In this document: positions 21,540 to 32,983 of the stretch, in pieces
How positions within the stretch are numbered: position 1 is the first letter of the stretch
How the letters are laid out: every line of letters starts with the position of its first letter
Assembly: GCA_027924585.1 (NCBI GenBank)
Contig: BSBM01000486.1
Coordinates: 48,686,001-48,750,000 of the forward strand
Direction: 5' to 3'
DNA length: 64,000 nucleotides
Source: Larix kaempferi
Lineage: Eukaryota; Streptophyta; Pinopsida; Pinales; Pinaceae
Translations under genes and position numbers: made by a program
Notes under the pieces: model-generated
Databases searched by the model: none
What the model saw: the letters and a program-made list of their open reading frames with translations, nothing else
What the model was told of the DNA's origin: nothing

Positions 21540-22631
21540 CTCTTCCCTTAGTTGTTTATCTGCAAAGTAGGAAAAATGAAGTATACCATCACCAAGCTTC
21601 AGTCCATTCTTAGAGAGAGTATCATCTCTCTGGTTAAAAACCAAGAGATGCGCTAAAAGTTGAGAAAAGTGAACTGATTAATAAATGACAAGATTCTAGA
21701 TTTCTAGTGATATAGGGAAGCCATCCCAAGTAAGTGATTTCCTTGAGCCCAATCAAGGATAGCCATAGAGTCACCAAGAACTTGAAAATCTAAAATGTGT
21801 TTAAAGTTGGCTAAAGTTAGAAAACCCCAAAGAGCCAATAGCTCGGCCCTAGAGTTACTCCCCATACCACATCAAAATAGAGATCAAAATAATAATGAGG
21901 AAATATGATCAGTAGACATCATTCTCCACAAATGCCACTCTACTCAGCCCCGTCAAAATACCACAGTGCCCCTGCAATCGATCTTTGGAAAGTAAATATG
22001 TTGAATCTTAACAATTGACTTCTTATCAGTGACATCTGAGAGAAACTGAATAATAATTGAGCGGGCCCGAGCATAAGTAAGCCTGAAATCATCAAATAAT
22101 ATAAAATTCCTCAATCGCCAAATACCCCATATAAAATGCAAGGAAAAGAAGAATAGGATCTACATTGGCCAAACCAACAAGCAAGAACCGAGTCCAAAGA
22201 CCCCTGGTTCCAACATAAATCTATTCCCCAAAGTGTAGATACATCACTCTAATGTTGAAGGGTAATATGACCGTGCATAAACAAGTGTTCCACCGACTCA
22301 GCTGCCTGATAACATATAGGGAAACCATTGGGTCCCATACCTCCTCCACATATAAAATTATCTCCAGTAAAAATCTTGTTGCAAAGTGCTAACCAGACAA
22401 AACACAGAATCTTGATCAGGGCTTTCCATTGCCACAAACGATGAAACCACCATCACAGCGATGAAGAATGATGTTTTGAAGCTATCGTTGAGTATGCTGA
22501 ATTAGTGGAGATGTCCCCGATCGACTCCCCCATGACCATACAAGAAAATCAGACTGCCGCAATAGTCTAATCCCAGAATGATTAAGTACTTGAGTATATC
22601 CAACCCATTCCCTACCAGACAATCATAGGTC
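21540..22631 (-). pseudogene. LINE (L1-type) reverse-transcriptase relic, C-terminal part
   Basis: Read on the minus strand, 22437-22249 encodes a zinc-binding reverse-transcriptase segment typical of plant LINE proteins (KILCFVWLALCNKIFTGDNF, then a GPNGFPIC block and AESVEHLFMH). Next comes a WGIWRLRNFILF block (22141-21953), and then an RNase H-like segment down to about 21600 with SNSRAELLALWGFL and LGDSMAILDW; the Asp of GDS matches an RNase H catalytic position. Frames are broken by stops. The upstream part of the same LINE continues at 25172-25025 on the other side of the inserted LTR element. Confidence 0.7.
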
Positions 22632-22636
22632 ATCAA

Positions 22637-22875
22637 TGTTAAGAGTTGTAATCTCATGTGTCAAGTTGGTTAGTTAGTTGAGTCAATGGTCCTAAGTTAG
22701 TTGAGTTAGTTGTTGACTAATACATTAGTTGACCCATGGTATTCACTGGCCCATAGTATTAGCCAGTTGTTTTGAGACTTATGAGAAACTATATATATGT
22801 GTGTTTAATAATGAGAAGGCAATCAATATGCCCTTTGTGTTTCTGCTCTATTCTGTGTCTCTGCATACTTTATCT
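22637..22875 (+). repeat. 5' LTR of the 2.38-kb copia-like element
   Basis: Begins TGTTAAGAGTTGTAATC and ends TATCT directly before the PBS; 239 bases, matching 24780-25019. A TATATATG stretch near 22792 may be the TATA region. Confidence 0.85.
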
Positions 22876-22887
22876 TGGTATCAGAGC
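22876..22887 (+). other. Primer-binding site, initiator tRNA-Met type
   Basis: TGGTATCAGAGC directly follows the 5' LTR. It is the classic plant initiator-tRNA-Met primer site. Confidence 0.9.
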
Positions 22888-23077
22888 TGATAGTCTAATC
22901 CTTAAATCTTGTTTTGGGTAATCCTTTTCAGAAATTGGAGAGCACACACACATGACTGGAAGTTGCAGCACAGGATGGAGACGCAACACTCGGGCCATGA
23001 AAAAAAAATAAAAATCGGTGAAATCGCTCCCCGATCCGGTGAAGGGTATCTCAAAAAACCCACTGAAGGGAGGCTGG

Positions 23078-23270
23078 TGCACCCTGCATGAAGGAAATTT
23101 ACGCCGGGCGCACCTTGCTTGAAGGAAATTTGCGCTGAGCGCACCTTACTTGAAGGAAATTCGCACCGGTGGCGCGCCTTGCCTGAAGAAAATCCACACA
23201 GGCCGGCTCACCTTGCTAGAAGAAAAATTGCGCTGGTGGGCCTTTACTTAGATAAATTTTGTTTGGTGCA
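23078..23270 (+). repeat. Leader minisatellite, about 32-bp unit
   Basis: Five to six diverged, GC-rich units built on GCACCTTGCTTGAAGGAAAT and a GCGC(C/T)GGG block, in the untranslated leader between PBS and gag. Confidence 0.6.
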
Positions 23271-23534
23271 CCCCAGAGGCGCACTGTGTATGTTAGAATC
23301 CTGCACCGATCAATTTAACTGTTGTCATAAGCCATGGCAAGTACGAGCATTGTTCAGATCCATTTTTTGAAGAACCACCGATGCTGAGACAAAATATTGG
23401 ACAACGTTCCAGCATTGATTGAAGAAGATCGAGTCTTGTAGAGATCGATCCAAGAAGAGCCTGCGTAGAAAAGGGCCGAGACGATCTGAAGTCTGAAGGA
23501 CCACTGATATTGAAGAAAATCGAGAAGATCGAAG

Positions 23535-24143
23535 ATGGTGCTAGAAGAGCTACCAGAAGAAATCGAAGAGGTAAGAAATCTGTTAACTTCAATAGGTTCA
23601 TGGAAAACCTTTGATGGAGACAATTATGAATTATGGTCCTTAAAAATTAGGGATCTGTTAAGGTCACAATATTTGTGGCATTTTGTAGTTGAAGAGGATC
23701 CTAGTGATCTAGAATCATTTCAGAATTTGATAGAGTATCAAAAAGAAAGAAGGCAAGTTGTTGCCTTAAGTATCATACAAAATGGTATATATTATTTCAT
23801 CTTCCATAACATTACAGAAGTTTATACTCCCAAGGAAGCTTGGCATATATTGAAAGCAGAGTTTAGTGAAGCAGAACTTGATCTAGAAGAAGATGAAGTA
23901 GAGTTCAGTGAAGAGGAACCAGTTGACTTTACAAGCCATGAAAAGCACCAGGAATCCCATAGTGAAGTGGAAGACAACCAAGAAGACTGTGTTTATCATG
24001 TAGCCAATGATCAAATAAGATCAGCAAAGCTTGTTTATCTAGCTCTGTTTATTGATGACAGTGAAAATAAACCTGTAAATGTTCAAGTTCCCAGTGACGT
24101 GAGTGATGGTCTCTCAAAGAAGAGACAGTTGATAGTAGCATAG
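23535..24143 (+). CDS. Copia-type gag-like protein (202 aa)
   Basis: Frame from the ATG at 23535 to TAG at 24141. The N-terminal block FDGDNYELWSLKIRDLLRSQ followed by LWHFV, and TPKEAWHILKAEF near residue 115, are typical of the DUF4219/UBN2 gag region of plant copia elements, which forms the particle shell. After about residue 120 it becomes strongly acidic (Glu/Asp-rich), and it lacks a zinc knuckle. A second, frame-shifted acidic segment follows at 24218-24448 (a TVFEEAVKDAHW-like block, then EEDEE runs), probably the remains of the pre-RT region after a large deletion. It is open but truncated relative to an ordinary gag-pol. Confidence 0.7.
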   Translation: MVLEELPEEIEEVRNLLTSIGSWKTFDGDNYELWSLKIRDLLRSQYLWHFVVEEDPSDLESFQNLIEYQKERRQVVALSIIQNGIYYFIFHNITEVYTPKEAWHILKAEFSEAELDLEEDEVEFSEEEPVDFTSHEKHQESHSEVEDNQEDCVYHVANDQIRSAKLVYLALFIDDSENKPVNVQVPSDVSDGLSKKRQLIVA

Positions 24144-24767
24144 AAGTTCCAGCAGCTAGTTCATCAAAGAACCAGAAAACCAGAAGTTCGAGGGAGCTAT
24201 ATGAGCAGACTCAAGCAATGACAGTTTTTGAGGAAGCTGTAAAGGATGCACATTGGGTACAAGGTACAATAGTTAATGAGAATGATGATGTAGCTGCCAT
24301 TGAAATGCCAGAAGAGGAAGATGAGGAATATGTGGAACATGAAGATGAGGAAGATGCGGAACACGAAGATGAAGAACACGAAGATGAGGAAGACGAAGAA
24401 ATGCTTGCTCTTCAAGAAGAGCTGAAACATATGAATCTTTTTTTTTGACAAAAATTTGGAGTGTGCAGGTAAAATGGACAACAACATACAATATGTTGAA
24501 ACGGAAGAAGACGAAGAAGACATGCACTATATTCTAGCAAAAATGAAAAGCAATAAAACTATTTATTGTGCAGAAGCCAAAGAATATGCTGAAGAACACC
24601 TACTTAGCATCAAGTTCAAGAAGAAAAATAAGAAGCAGTCCAAGTACAAATCAAGGAAGAAAGTAAAGCTTAAGTTTATTTGAATGGAATGTATGCCTAG
24701 CTGAGACATAGACCAACATGCACAACACTTAGGCATTGATAGTGCTAACCACACCATCCCACTTGAG

Positions 24768-24779
24768 ATTAAGGGGGTG
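24768..24779 (+). other. Polypurine tract
   Basis: ATTAAGGGGGTG directly upstream of the 3' LTR start, the expected plus-strand primer. Confidence 0.7.
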
Positions 24780-25019
24780 TGTTAGGAGTTGTAATCTCAT
24801 GTGTCAAGTTGGTTAGTTAGTTGAGTCAATGGTCCTAAGTTAGTTGAGTTAGTTGTTGACTAATACATTAGTTGACCCATGGTATTCACTGGCCCATAGT
24901 ATTAGCCAGTTGTTTTGAGTCTTACGAGAAACTATATATATGTGTGTTTAATAATGAGAAGGCAATCAATATGCCCTTTGTGTTTTCGCTCTTGTTCTGT
25001 GTCATTGCAAACTTTATCA
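24780..25019 (+). repeat. 3' LTR of the 2.38-kb copia-like element
   Basis: 240 bases, TGTTAGGAGTTG to ACTTTATCA, followed by the target duplication ATCAA. Confidence 0.85.
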
Positions 25020-25024
25020 ATCAA

Positions 25025-25172
25025 GACTCTTCCTAGCCTGATTCAAAAAGTAAATCCCACGCTGGTGCAGTGCAATCAAGGTGGGTTGAGAAAGGAGAAT
25101 ATTGCACCCAATAATCGGATCAACCCCACAACGAGTCTCATAACCATCGCCAACATGCCAAGCCAAGCCATG
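25025..25172 (-). pseudogene. LINE relic, upstream segment
   Basis: Minus-strand frame with HVGDGYETRCGVDPIIGCN, then a LSQPTLIALHQRGIYFL block, the region that precedes the zinc-binding segment in plant LINE proteins. It continues at 22631 across the insertion. Nothing recognisable remains upstream (25173-25289), where it meets the LARD-like element. Confidence 0.65.
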
Positions 25173-25289
25173 TAGTTATTTAGAAGTGGAAATACTTCCA
25201 ACAATGTTAACTAAGTATACCTCTAATGCAACATTTAATGTTGCTACTATTTGGATTGAATCATTAGATCAAATTCAACAGTTTACATT

Positions 25290-26366
25290 TACATAAGTAA
25301 ATACACATCAGATACTTATCTTCATTTCGCAATTGTCCCAAGCAACTAGCTATGTCACTGCAATGTTCCACCCAACCATAGGCCAGTTGTGTTCATCAAT
25401 TCTCTCAACACAACTGTCACCCCCGAGCTGGGCATGATTCTTACAAGGAAAAGGGGACATTCAAGCTCATGCACAGCCAAAGCAATAGTTACCCATAACC
25501 CACACCCCGACATACTCTTTTCTCACAAAGAAATCACAATCATTGGGCATGGATACACATGTTTAATAATGGGATTTACAAACAAGATGGCCATGGGTCT
25601 TTCCATAATCGTGGGCACACCAAAACAGACTGTGGAAAGGGGGATTCGACCACAGGGAGCAAACCTGATTTCTCCCACAGGTTATGAGCGTTTCAAATTT
25701 TCAAAACGGCCTCATTGAAACCCCAAATTGAGCTCCCTCTGAAATTCCAGCAACTCTGCAACACAAAAACGCCCTCTTCCCAGCTAGAGAACAAAGAAAA
25801 ACCAGAAAAACGTGGTTGGAAGATGCCCAGGCAGCTCCAAACTCGTGAGGGAGAGAAACTGGTTTATGGGTAATGACTTTGGGAGCAATTCATGGCTCTT
25901 TTCTTTCCCAAAGAGCAAAACACATTTTTCCATGCAGGGTGGCTTGCTCATACTCGAATTTGGACAACCATACCTCCCATTCCCCAAGGCATTAACTACC
26001 TCAACCAACTCTTGGGAGAAATGAATGATTGGGTACAAAAGTCAACATGGGTAGTTGAGGGTTTTATGGGTTCTCTCATTGACACTTGGCTTGACTTGAT
26101 TGGTTCAAGGGTTTGAATATTTCCCTCCCAATTCCTTGTAAAATCATGCCCCCATCTCTTGTTGCATTGCATAGCTAGTTGTGGGTATTTTATTAAAATG
26201 CATATTTACATGATATTTGAAATTCCAACGTGCCTAGCTAGCACGTAAACCATATGCATAAATAAATCGATGGCAGGGCCTTGGCCTTGAGCTCCTCACC
26301 ACGATTTAATAACAATATTACATCATGTACATTTTAATGCAATGGGGTCAAAATTGGGACCTTACA
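25290..26366 (-). repeat. 3' LTR of the LARD-like element
   Basis: 1077 bases, aligning along its length with 32984-34055. Plus-strand ORFs over it (for example 25892-26116) recur in the other LTR because the LTRs are copies, not because they are genes. Confidence 0.8.
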
Positions 26367-26380
26367 TTCTCCTCCCCCTT
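26367..26380 (-). other. Polypurine tract of the LARD-like element
   Basis: On the minus strand, AAGGGGGAGGAGAA directly before the 3' LTR start TGTAAGGTCC. Confidence 0.75.
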
Positions 26381-27683
26381 GGAATAACACCGTCCTTGGT
26401 GTTCCAACACTCAGGAATGTATACCCACTTTACATATGTCCAAAATTCACAAAATGTGGCAGGTCTGTCCTACTTTTCATCTCTCTACTTTGAACTTTTA
26501 GGACCAAGTCCTTTGGATTACACAAGCTGCTCCTGCTGGCTTTGATCTTCCATATCTATAGGTGGGCATCGCTACACACCAATCCCTTCCCTTTATTTAC
26601 CTTCCAGTTGATCTACAAGTCTGGAATTTCATGGATTCCATCTTCCTTGTTGTCCTGACAACTATTTGAGGAAGATTTTCAGCCAAAAAAATTAGCTTTT
26701 GGTCTGCTGCCATGATCAATGTGCACAACTAGCCCACACTTTGCTCACTAGCAACACTTAGCTAGTAATAGCTGTAAACAATGGCTTTCAATTTCTCACC
26801 TGTGAGATTCATCATGGCAATTCCTATTAGGACAAGCATAACACAATTTTAAAATTAGTCAATTATTTTCCCAATTGACATGGAGAGTCCATTTTTCACT
26901 CATGAGACTTCCACATTTTTCATGCTTTCCCAACATACACATGAACTCATTCATGTTCATCCTTTCACAAGGAAATAACTATTTTAGCATTCACAATTCA
27001 TTTCAAGCAATTAAACACAATCTATTTTCATCTTTGACATGCACTCAACAATCTTTTGTTTCCAAGATGCATCAGTAAAAAAGGAAAGAGAAGACTAAGA
27101 GTCTACCCCTCTTAGTCTTGTTCTAATCCAAAGCCACACCATCACTGTGGTTCTATGCTCCTTAGCCTCTTTCACTTCAATGTGAATGCTAGACTTGCCC
27201 TTTCTTGGCTATGACACTTAGTGTCTAAGGTCTGTCTAAGGATTTTCAACTAGGGAACCCTTCCCCATTGTTTCCTACAGAACCTTTGGCTGCTAGGACC
27301 ACACATGTCCACTAGCACCATCTTTCATCACTGCTCATACCGAGCTCTTTAGGACGGTCACATGTCCACATGCATCCCTATGATGCCCTCATAGTCCTTG
27401 CTTCCAGCAATACCTACACTCAAACATTGAATCAATTCACATGTTTAGTTTATTTTCATAGGGTTTATCTCTAAACAAGAGTTTGAGAAAATCATAACCA
27501 AATCATATACGCACATATATTCATAAGCAAGAAGATGCAAGGTAACCAAATACGTATATGCATTGGATGTCTCCACTTTATTTCACAGGCTCCTTCTTCG
27601 CTTTATAAGCCTTGGATTGCCCATGGATACAATAATGAATGTTGGCCAGCACACAGGCTACTCCACCACATCACATAGTTAAT
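26381..27683. other. LARD-like element interior, no gene seen
   Basis: Low-information, CT/CA-rich sequence with only short incidental ORFs on both strands. No gag or pol motif found. Confidence 0.5.
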
Positions 27684-27926
27684 GCCTAACCAGTTACTCT
27701 CTGGCTTTACCAAGAATTTTATAGTGCCCAATCAGTTACTCTCTGGATTTACCACACATTTATAGCTCCAACCAGTTACTCTCTGGATTTACCAAAATTT
27801 TTATAGCGCCCAACCAGTTACTCTCTAGATTTATCACGCATTTATAGCTCCAACCAGTTACTCTCTGGATTTACCAAAAATTTATAGCTCCAACCAGTTA
27901 CTCTCTGGATTACCAAACATTTTATA
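27684..27926 (+). repeat. Tandem array 1 in LARD interior, about 42-bp unit, 6 copies
   Basis: Six units built on CCAACCAGTTACTCTCTGGA followed by TTTACCA and an ATTTTATAG block. Each contains a small inverted repeat (CCAG to CTGG). The approach sequence (27580-27683) resembles that before array 2. Confidence 0.8.
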
Positions 27927-28184
27927 GTTCTTTCAGGGTCCTTGCTTCCTGCAATGACCAAGGTTTCCAACAAAGAAACAACAGTGTATCAGCTTAGCTG
28001 TTAGAAAACTTATACCTGAAATCTTCATTATTCCAAGCAAGAAATAAATAAAAATGAATACTTATCTGTATTGTGCATTTCCTCGCTACTCCACAGGTTT
28101 CCTTCTCTGCTTTACAAGCCTTGGATCCCCTATGGGGTGGATGCTTTTCCAGCACACATGCTGCTCCACAACATCATCCGAATA

Positions 28185-28745
28185 GGCAATGCCAAGCCAG
28201 TACGCCGACTAGGTTTATCAGGCATCCATAAAATCAATATGCTAAGCCAGTACGCTGACTGGCTTTATCAAGCATTTCAAAAATCAGTATGCTAATCTAG
28301 TACACCGACTGGGTTTATCAAGCATTTAAAAAATCAGTATGCTAAGCCAGTACGCCGACTAGGTTTATCAAGCATTTCAAAAATTAGTATGCTAAGCCAG
28401 TACGTCGACTGGGTTTATCAAGCATACAATGACCATTTCCAAGCTAGTTCTTAGACTGGGTTTGTCAGGAAATAACACCCTTTTCTAATACCTCCACAAC
28501 ATGCAAATAGCCAATGCCAAGCCAGTACACCAACTGGGTTTGTCAGGCATCCAATTTAACAACATACCAAGCCAGTACACCGACTGGGTTTATCAGGCAT
28601 CCAACAACCCTTCACCACAACATCCACATAACCAATTCCAAGCCAGTACGCCGACTGGGTTTATCAGGCATACAACAACCATTCACCACAACATCCACAT
28701 AACTAATGCCAAGCCAGTACACCGACTAGGTTTATCAGGAAATAA
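28185..28745 (+). repeat. Tandem array 2 in LARD interior, about 55-bp unit, about 10 copies
   Basis: About ten units built on AAGCCAGTACGCCGACTGGG followed by TTTATCAAGCAT. Each carries a perfect CCAGT to ACTGG inverted repeat around ACGCCG. Unit length varies from about 50 to 70 bases. It is related in layout to array 1. Confidence 0.8.
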
Positions 28746-30236
28746 GAACAACATAATATGATTACGTGGCTCCTTCTCCTATGCAAACCAGTGGTTCCCT
28801 CCAGGAACTCCAGAGGTGACTCACTTGACTCCAGGCTAGCATGGCCCCACAATACCCACTCACACTACACAAGGATGATACCCCTTTTCTGCAACACAAC
28901 TCCTCGGGCCTATCCATCTCTTCTAGTGTCTTTTATTGTGAGCATAGAAAGGTTACCACTGCCCATATAGTCCTCTTGAGCACCCTTTCTTCACTTTGCC
29001 TCTTAACATGCAACACCAAATTGCAGCTGTGTAAGCTAATAACACAAGAAGGATAAGTATGCTCATCAGTATTGTTGCTCTAAAACTGTAATCATATTTC
29101 ATAAAATTCACTATCAAGTATTGAAACACTGGGAATGCGTCCATTCTCTTAGGGTGTAGTCAATATTGACAACCCTAACATAACCCATCACCTGAAAGTT
29201 ATGCATCCCTTTCCGATGTGAGCCATGTAGGCCTTAGTCACACTTAAGAAGTCTGTAATAATAATGAAATAATAAAACATGCTCTGCATATTAAATCTAA
29301 TAACCAGACATGTATATCCTCAGTTAGGGTCACAGAATACTCATCCGTTTTACAGATGTATCTTTTCTTCATTTGCGAAGAATGGGGGCTCCCTTCTCTG
29401 AGTCAACAATCCTTCGGTTCGCCACCCCAATATTTTCATGTTCCATAACCCACACATGCCTTCTTGGCATAATTTTTACTGTCTCACTCACATGCTTTAC
29501 CAACATGCAGTTCGGTTGAGACATTATCAACATTTACAATGGCGTTTCACCCGAAACCCATTTCCAAAGCATGGGATCCTTCCCATCTATTTTGGCTTCT
29601 GCAGGCCATCACACATGGTCTTCCTGCAATGTGTCATCCTGTCACACTTATCAAATAGCCAAACAGTCAACAACATTTAGCAATAAGCTTCAAATCTGAT
29701 TGTTCCATAACCAATCAATGTCATTAATAATTAAATTCAATATGAATTTGCAATTCTGTCTACTACAGAAATTGATTTGCTTAGCAATGAGGCTATCCTC
29801 ATATTGTTTGGATCTCGTGAGTGGTATCACTCCGTCCATTATGGTTTCACCCTTGCTACCATACCTAAACATCCACCTACAACATGTTCTCCTGACACAA
29901 TTTTATATAAGCCAAACAGTCATTAGCAATTATTAGCAAAATTTCAAATTTGAAATTCACAAATCCGTTTCATGCATTAGTTAAATTTCACAACCATGAG
30001 AACCTTCTCATAACCTTTGGCTTCTATACATGATAGATCCTGGTCTTTACTACGGACTTATCCTCATTGCCATACGCAATACTTTTCTACCTCAAATATG
30101 AAACTTCAATCAACCAACACGTTGTGAGTATCTATGCATATAATCCTTTCATTGCTGCAACAGTCACTGTAGTGATCTCAGAAATATAACACTCAATAAT
30201 TCAAGCACCTTCAGTTGTTAACATTGAAATGCAATG

Positions 30237-30289
<53 letters not shown>

Positions 30290-32159
30290 TCATTATCATA
30301 ATAAAATTGCAAGACACGGGTACACTGTTCATGCAATTTAAATAAACTATAAATACTCATTACTTCACATCCATATTCCTTTTATGCAACTCTGTCCTTC
30401 CAACAGAGTACTCTGGTAGCCCATCAACATGTCTACCTTCTTCATGCAATCATTCTCCTGCATTCACAACAGCTCATGAAATGGTCTCAAGATTAACAAT
30501 AGTTCACCATTTCATTGATTATCTAATTGCATTGAAACATATTATATTACGCCCATGCATTCAGACAATGCATCTCAGCATGTTCACCCACACACATGCA
30601 TGCACATTCACAACATTTACATAATATTTCAATGCACATCTCTTCAATGCAACCATGCATTACTTCACGAATACTATGCATTCAAACATACTATGGCCTA
30701 ACCATGGTTACCACACACAACATTCACTACCAAGGTAGGTCCATAAGTCCTCACTTGCTTTGGTTGTTAAACTCACAACCAATATACACAAATGGCATGA
30801 TATAATTTCATATGAATGCATTGAGGTTTCTAAGAAACTATAGGGTGTAAGGATCCTTTCCTTCACTTACCCACACCTCACCATACTTGGTAGGTTGACA
30901 TTCACATTCAGACACTCAATACCACATGCAAATCAATCAACATAGTTAAACATCATTGAAGGGATCTTACCAAATCCTCTTTCCACATTCACGCAATTAA
31001 GCAGAAATAACCATTACCTGCATGGCTGTCATTAACATTGCTTGATTTTACTTGATCAGTTGGCCTCTTACCAAGGCTACACAGTCCTTTTTCCAACCTC
31101 ATGATCATAGATTTGTTTCCCCAACCTTTCTTCATAAGGTTGTTGGTCATATGCAACAATCATCGTCCACATATTTAGCCATGCTTCGGTTGTCTTTAGT
31201 CCTATAACCAATGCGAACACAACTAATTATTAGCAACCACAATAATTATCTTAAGTGGCTCATTGCATATGTAAAACCTCACTATTTTACCGATATGCAA
31301 TATCATATATATATATACGCAAACATTTTCTCATGCACTGTGCAAGGTTTTATTAATATGCCATCTAGTGCATATTCATTTCATCTATCTAATCTCTTGC
31401 ATTTTTAGTCATTCTTCTATGGTCTGATTCGTACAATCATTATCAACAACATTAATTGTCATCAACCATAGGTAATACCATTAATGGGCTATTGTATGTG
31501 TAAATTCACTATATTACCAATATTCAACATCATGCTCATGCATAAGCAATTCACATGCACTATGCAATGACTCTTTAATCATGCCCACTAATTCATATTT
31601 AATTTGCTACTCTCTTTCTTTTCCAGCATCCCTATTCCATAATTTTCAGCATATAAAAATCAGGAAATATAAATATAATAGCAAGAGAGGAGTTAATAAA
31701 TTCTCCCTTTCCAATTCCTCATCATGACATGGAGTTCCTCCTCCACATCATAGCTAATCCTTTTTTTGGCTTCCCTACCAAGCATACAAGCAATCATTAG
31801 CTATGATCTTCTCATGAATTAGCAATTCAACATATACATACGTGTATAACATTCATTCTTGCTATTTTCCAAATATGCAATTCTTATGCTATAAACATAA
31901 ATAATTTAAGGTGAGGAATTTCCCTTTCATCCTCCATAATGGATATTACAACCCATTACTCTTACTGAGATTCCACAACCCCTTCTATGCAAATCCTGCT
32001 TCTCATTCCAAGCATAGAGAATTCATTTCACACTTTCAACGACTATCTCCGGGGGACGACGAGGGTCAAGCGGGCTTGCTCAATCTGGCGCATAAGTTCC
32101 ATGGAATTTTTCACTTTTCGGGCATCTGAAAACCTCATTGGAAACTGCTGAAATTTCCC
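28746..32159. other. LARD-like element interior, no gene seen
   Basis: About 3.4 kb without a supported reading frame. It contains the AT microsatellite at 30239 and many CAT/CACA-rich stretches; short ORFs on both strands have no recognisable motif. Confidence 0.5.
30239..30286. repeat. (AT)24 microsatellite
   Basis: An uninterrupted AT dinucleotide run of 48 bases, ending before GCATCATT. Confidence 0.95.
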
Positions 32160-32610
32160 TGTTTTCGGCGTACCTGTCGCTTTACCTCCGACCGTTTCGT
32201 CGGTTTAAGCCTTAACTCCGTCGACCTATGTCACTGGATTTAACTCTTAAATTGTCGTCGCATCGCTGGTTTTAACCCTAACTTCTGTGACTGTTTCACC
32301 AGTGTCGCCGCTGATTGTCGCTGGTTTTAACCCTAACTTCTGCGACCGTTTCGGTGGTTCTGGCCTTATCTCCACCGAACACAAGCCTCCGTCGTTGCGA
32401 CCGCGTTGCAGATTTTAACTTAATTTCCACCGACCGCAAGCCTCCATCACTGCGACCGCGTTGTAGATTTTATACTTAACTTATGTGACCGTTTTGACGA
32501 TTTTAACCTTAACTTCTGCGACCATTGCCACCAACCTTCGCTAAAGTTATTCTTAACTTTCGCCGACTGTTTTGAGATTTTTATGCTTATTTTCGGCGAC
32601 CGAGTCTTTG
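32160..32610 (-). repeat. Degenerate GC-richer repeats in LARD leader
   Basis: Phrases like TGCGACCG(T)TT and TTTTAACCTTAACTTC, with CGCCGA variants, recur about ten times with irregular spacing. They sit just inside the 5' end of the minus-strand element. Confidence 0.5.
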
Positions 32611-32754
32611 GCAGAGAACTCATAAAGCACTTAGAAAAATTTTGGAAAATTTTGATTTTTTTTTTTCCCTTAATGATCAAGTGCTGAGCGGAAACATACT
32701 TACCTATGCAACTGTGATAGGTAGCCCATGAAGGCCCAAATGTTGCAACCAGTA

Positions 32755-32766
32755 GCTTTGATACCA
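32755..32766 (-). other. PBS-like site, initiator tRNA-Met type
   Basis: On the minus strand TGGTATCAAAGC, one mismatch from the usual TGGTATCAGAGC. It lies 218 bases downstream of the apparent end of the 5' LTR instead of next to it. Confidence 0.5.
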
Positions 32767-32983
32767 TTCTATCAAGTCCCCTCCCGTGGACCCAATGCAA
32801 GGAAGGAAACATGATACCAATATCTGGGCTTTTACATAAACTCAACCCATTCATTAGATTCATACAATTAAAAATAAAATTGTGCAGATGCAAATCAAGC
32901 AAGCATGCACAGCGAAATTAAAACATCATCCACACACAATTCATTCTCATCCAGCATATCAAAATAATCTTCACGTTAAACAT

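Larger units (their letters stand above)
22637..25019 (+). mobile_element. Non-autonomous Ty1/copia-like LTR element (2.38 kb)
   Basis: Complete structure: 5' LTR 22637-22875, PBS 22876-22887, internal region with a gag-like ORF, purine tract before 24780, 3' LTR 24780-25019. The 5-bp target duplication ATCAA is at 22632-22636 and 25020-25024. There is no protease, integrase, reverse transcriptase or RNase H, so it must rely on a related autonomous element. It is inserted in the minus-strand LINE relic and is therefore younger than it. The LTRs differ at only a handful of sites, which suggests a fairly recent insertion. Confidence 0.9.

Noticed and set aside
25812-26116. Overlapping plus-strand ORFs as a gene (also 33583-33831)
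   Set aside because: They recur because they lie in the two LTRs of the LARD-like element; no protein motif.
32447-32902. Minus-strand 151-codon ORF as a gag gene
   Set aside because: It spans the PBS-like site and the degenerate leader repeats and has no gag motif.
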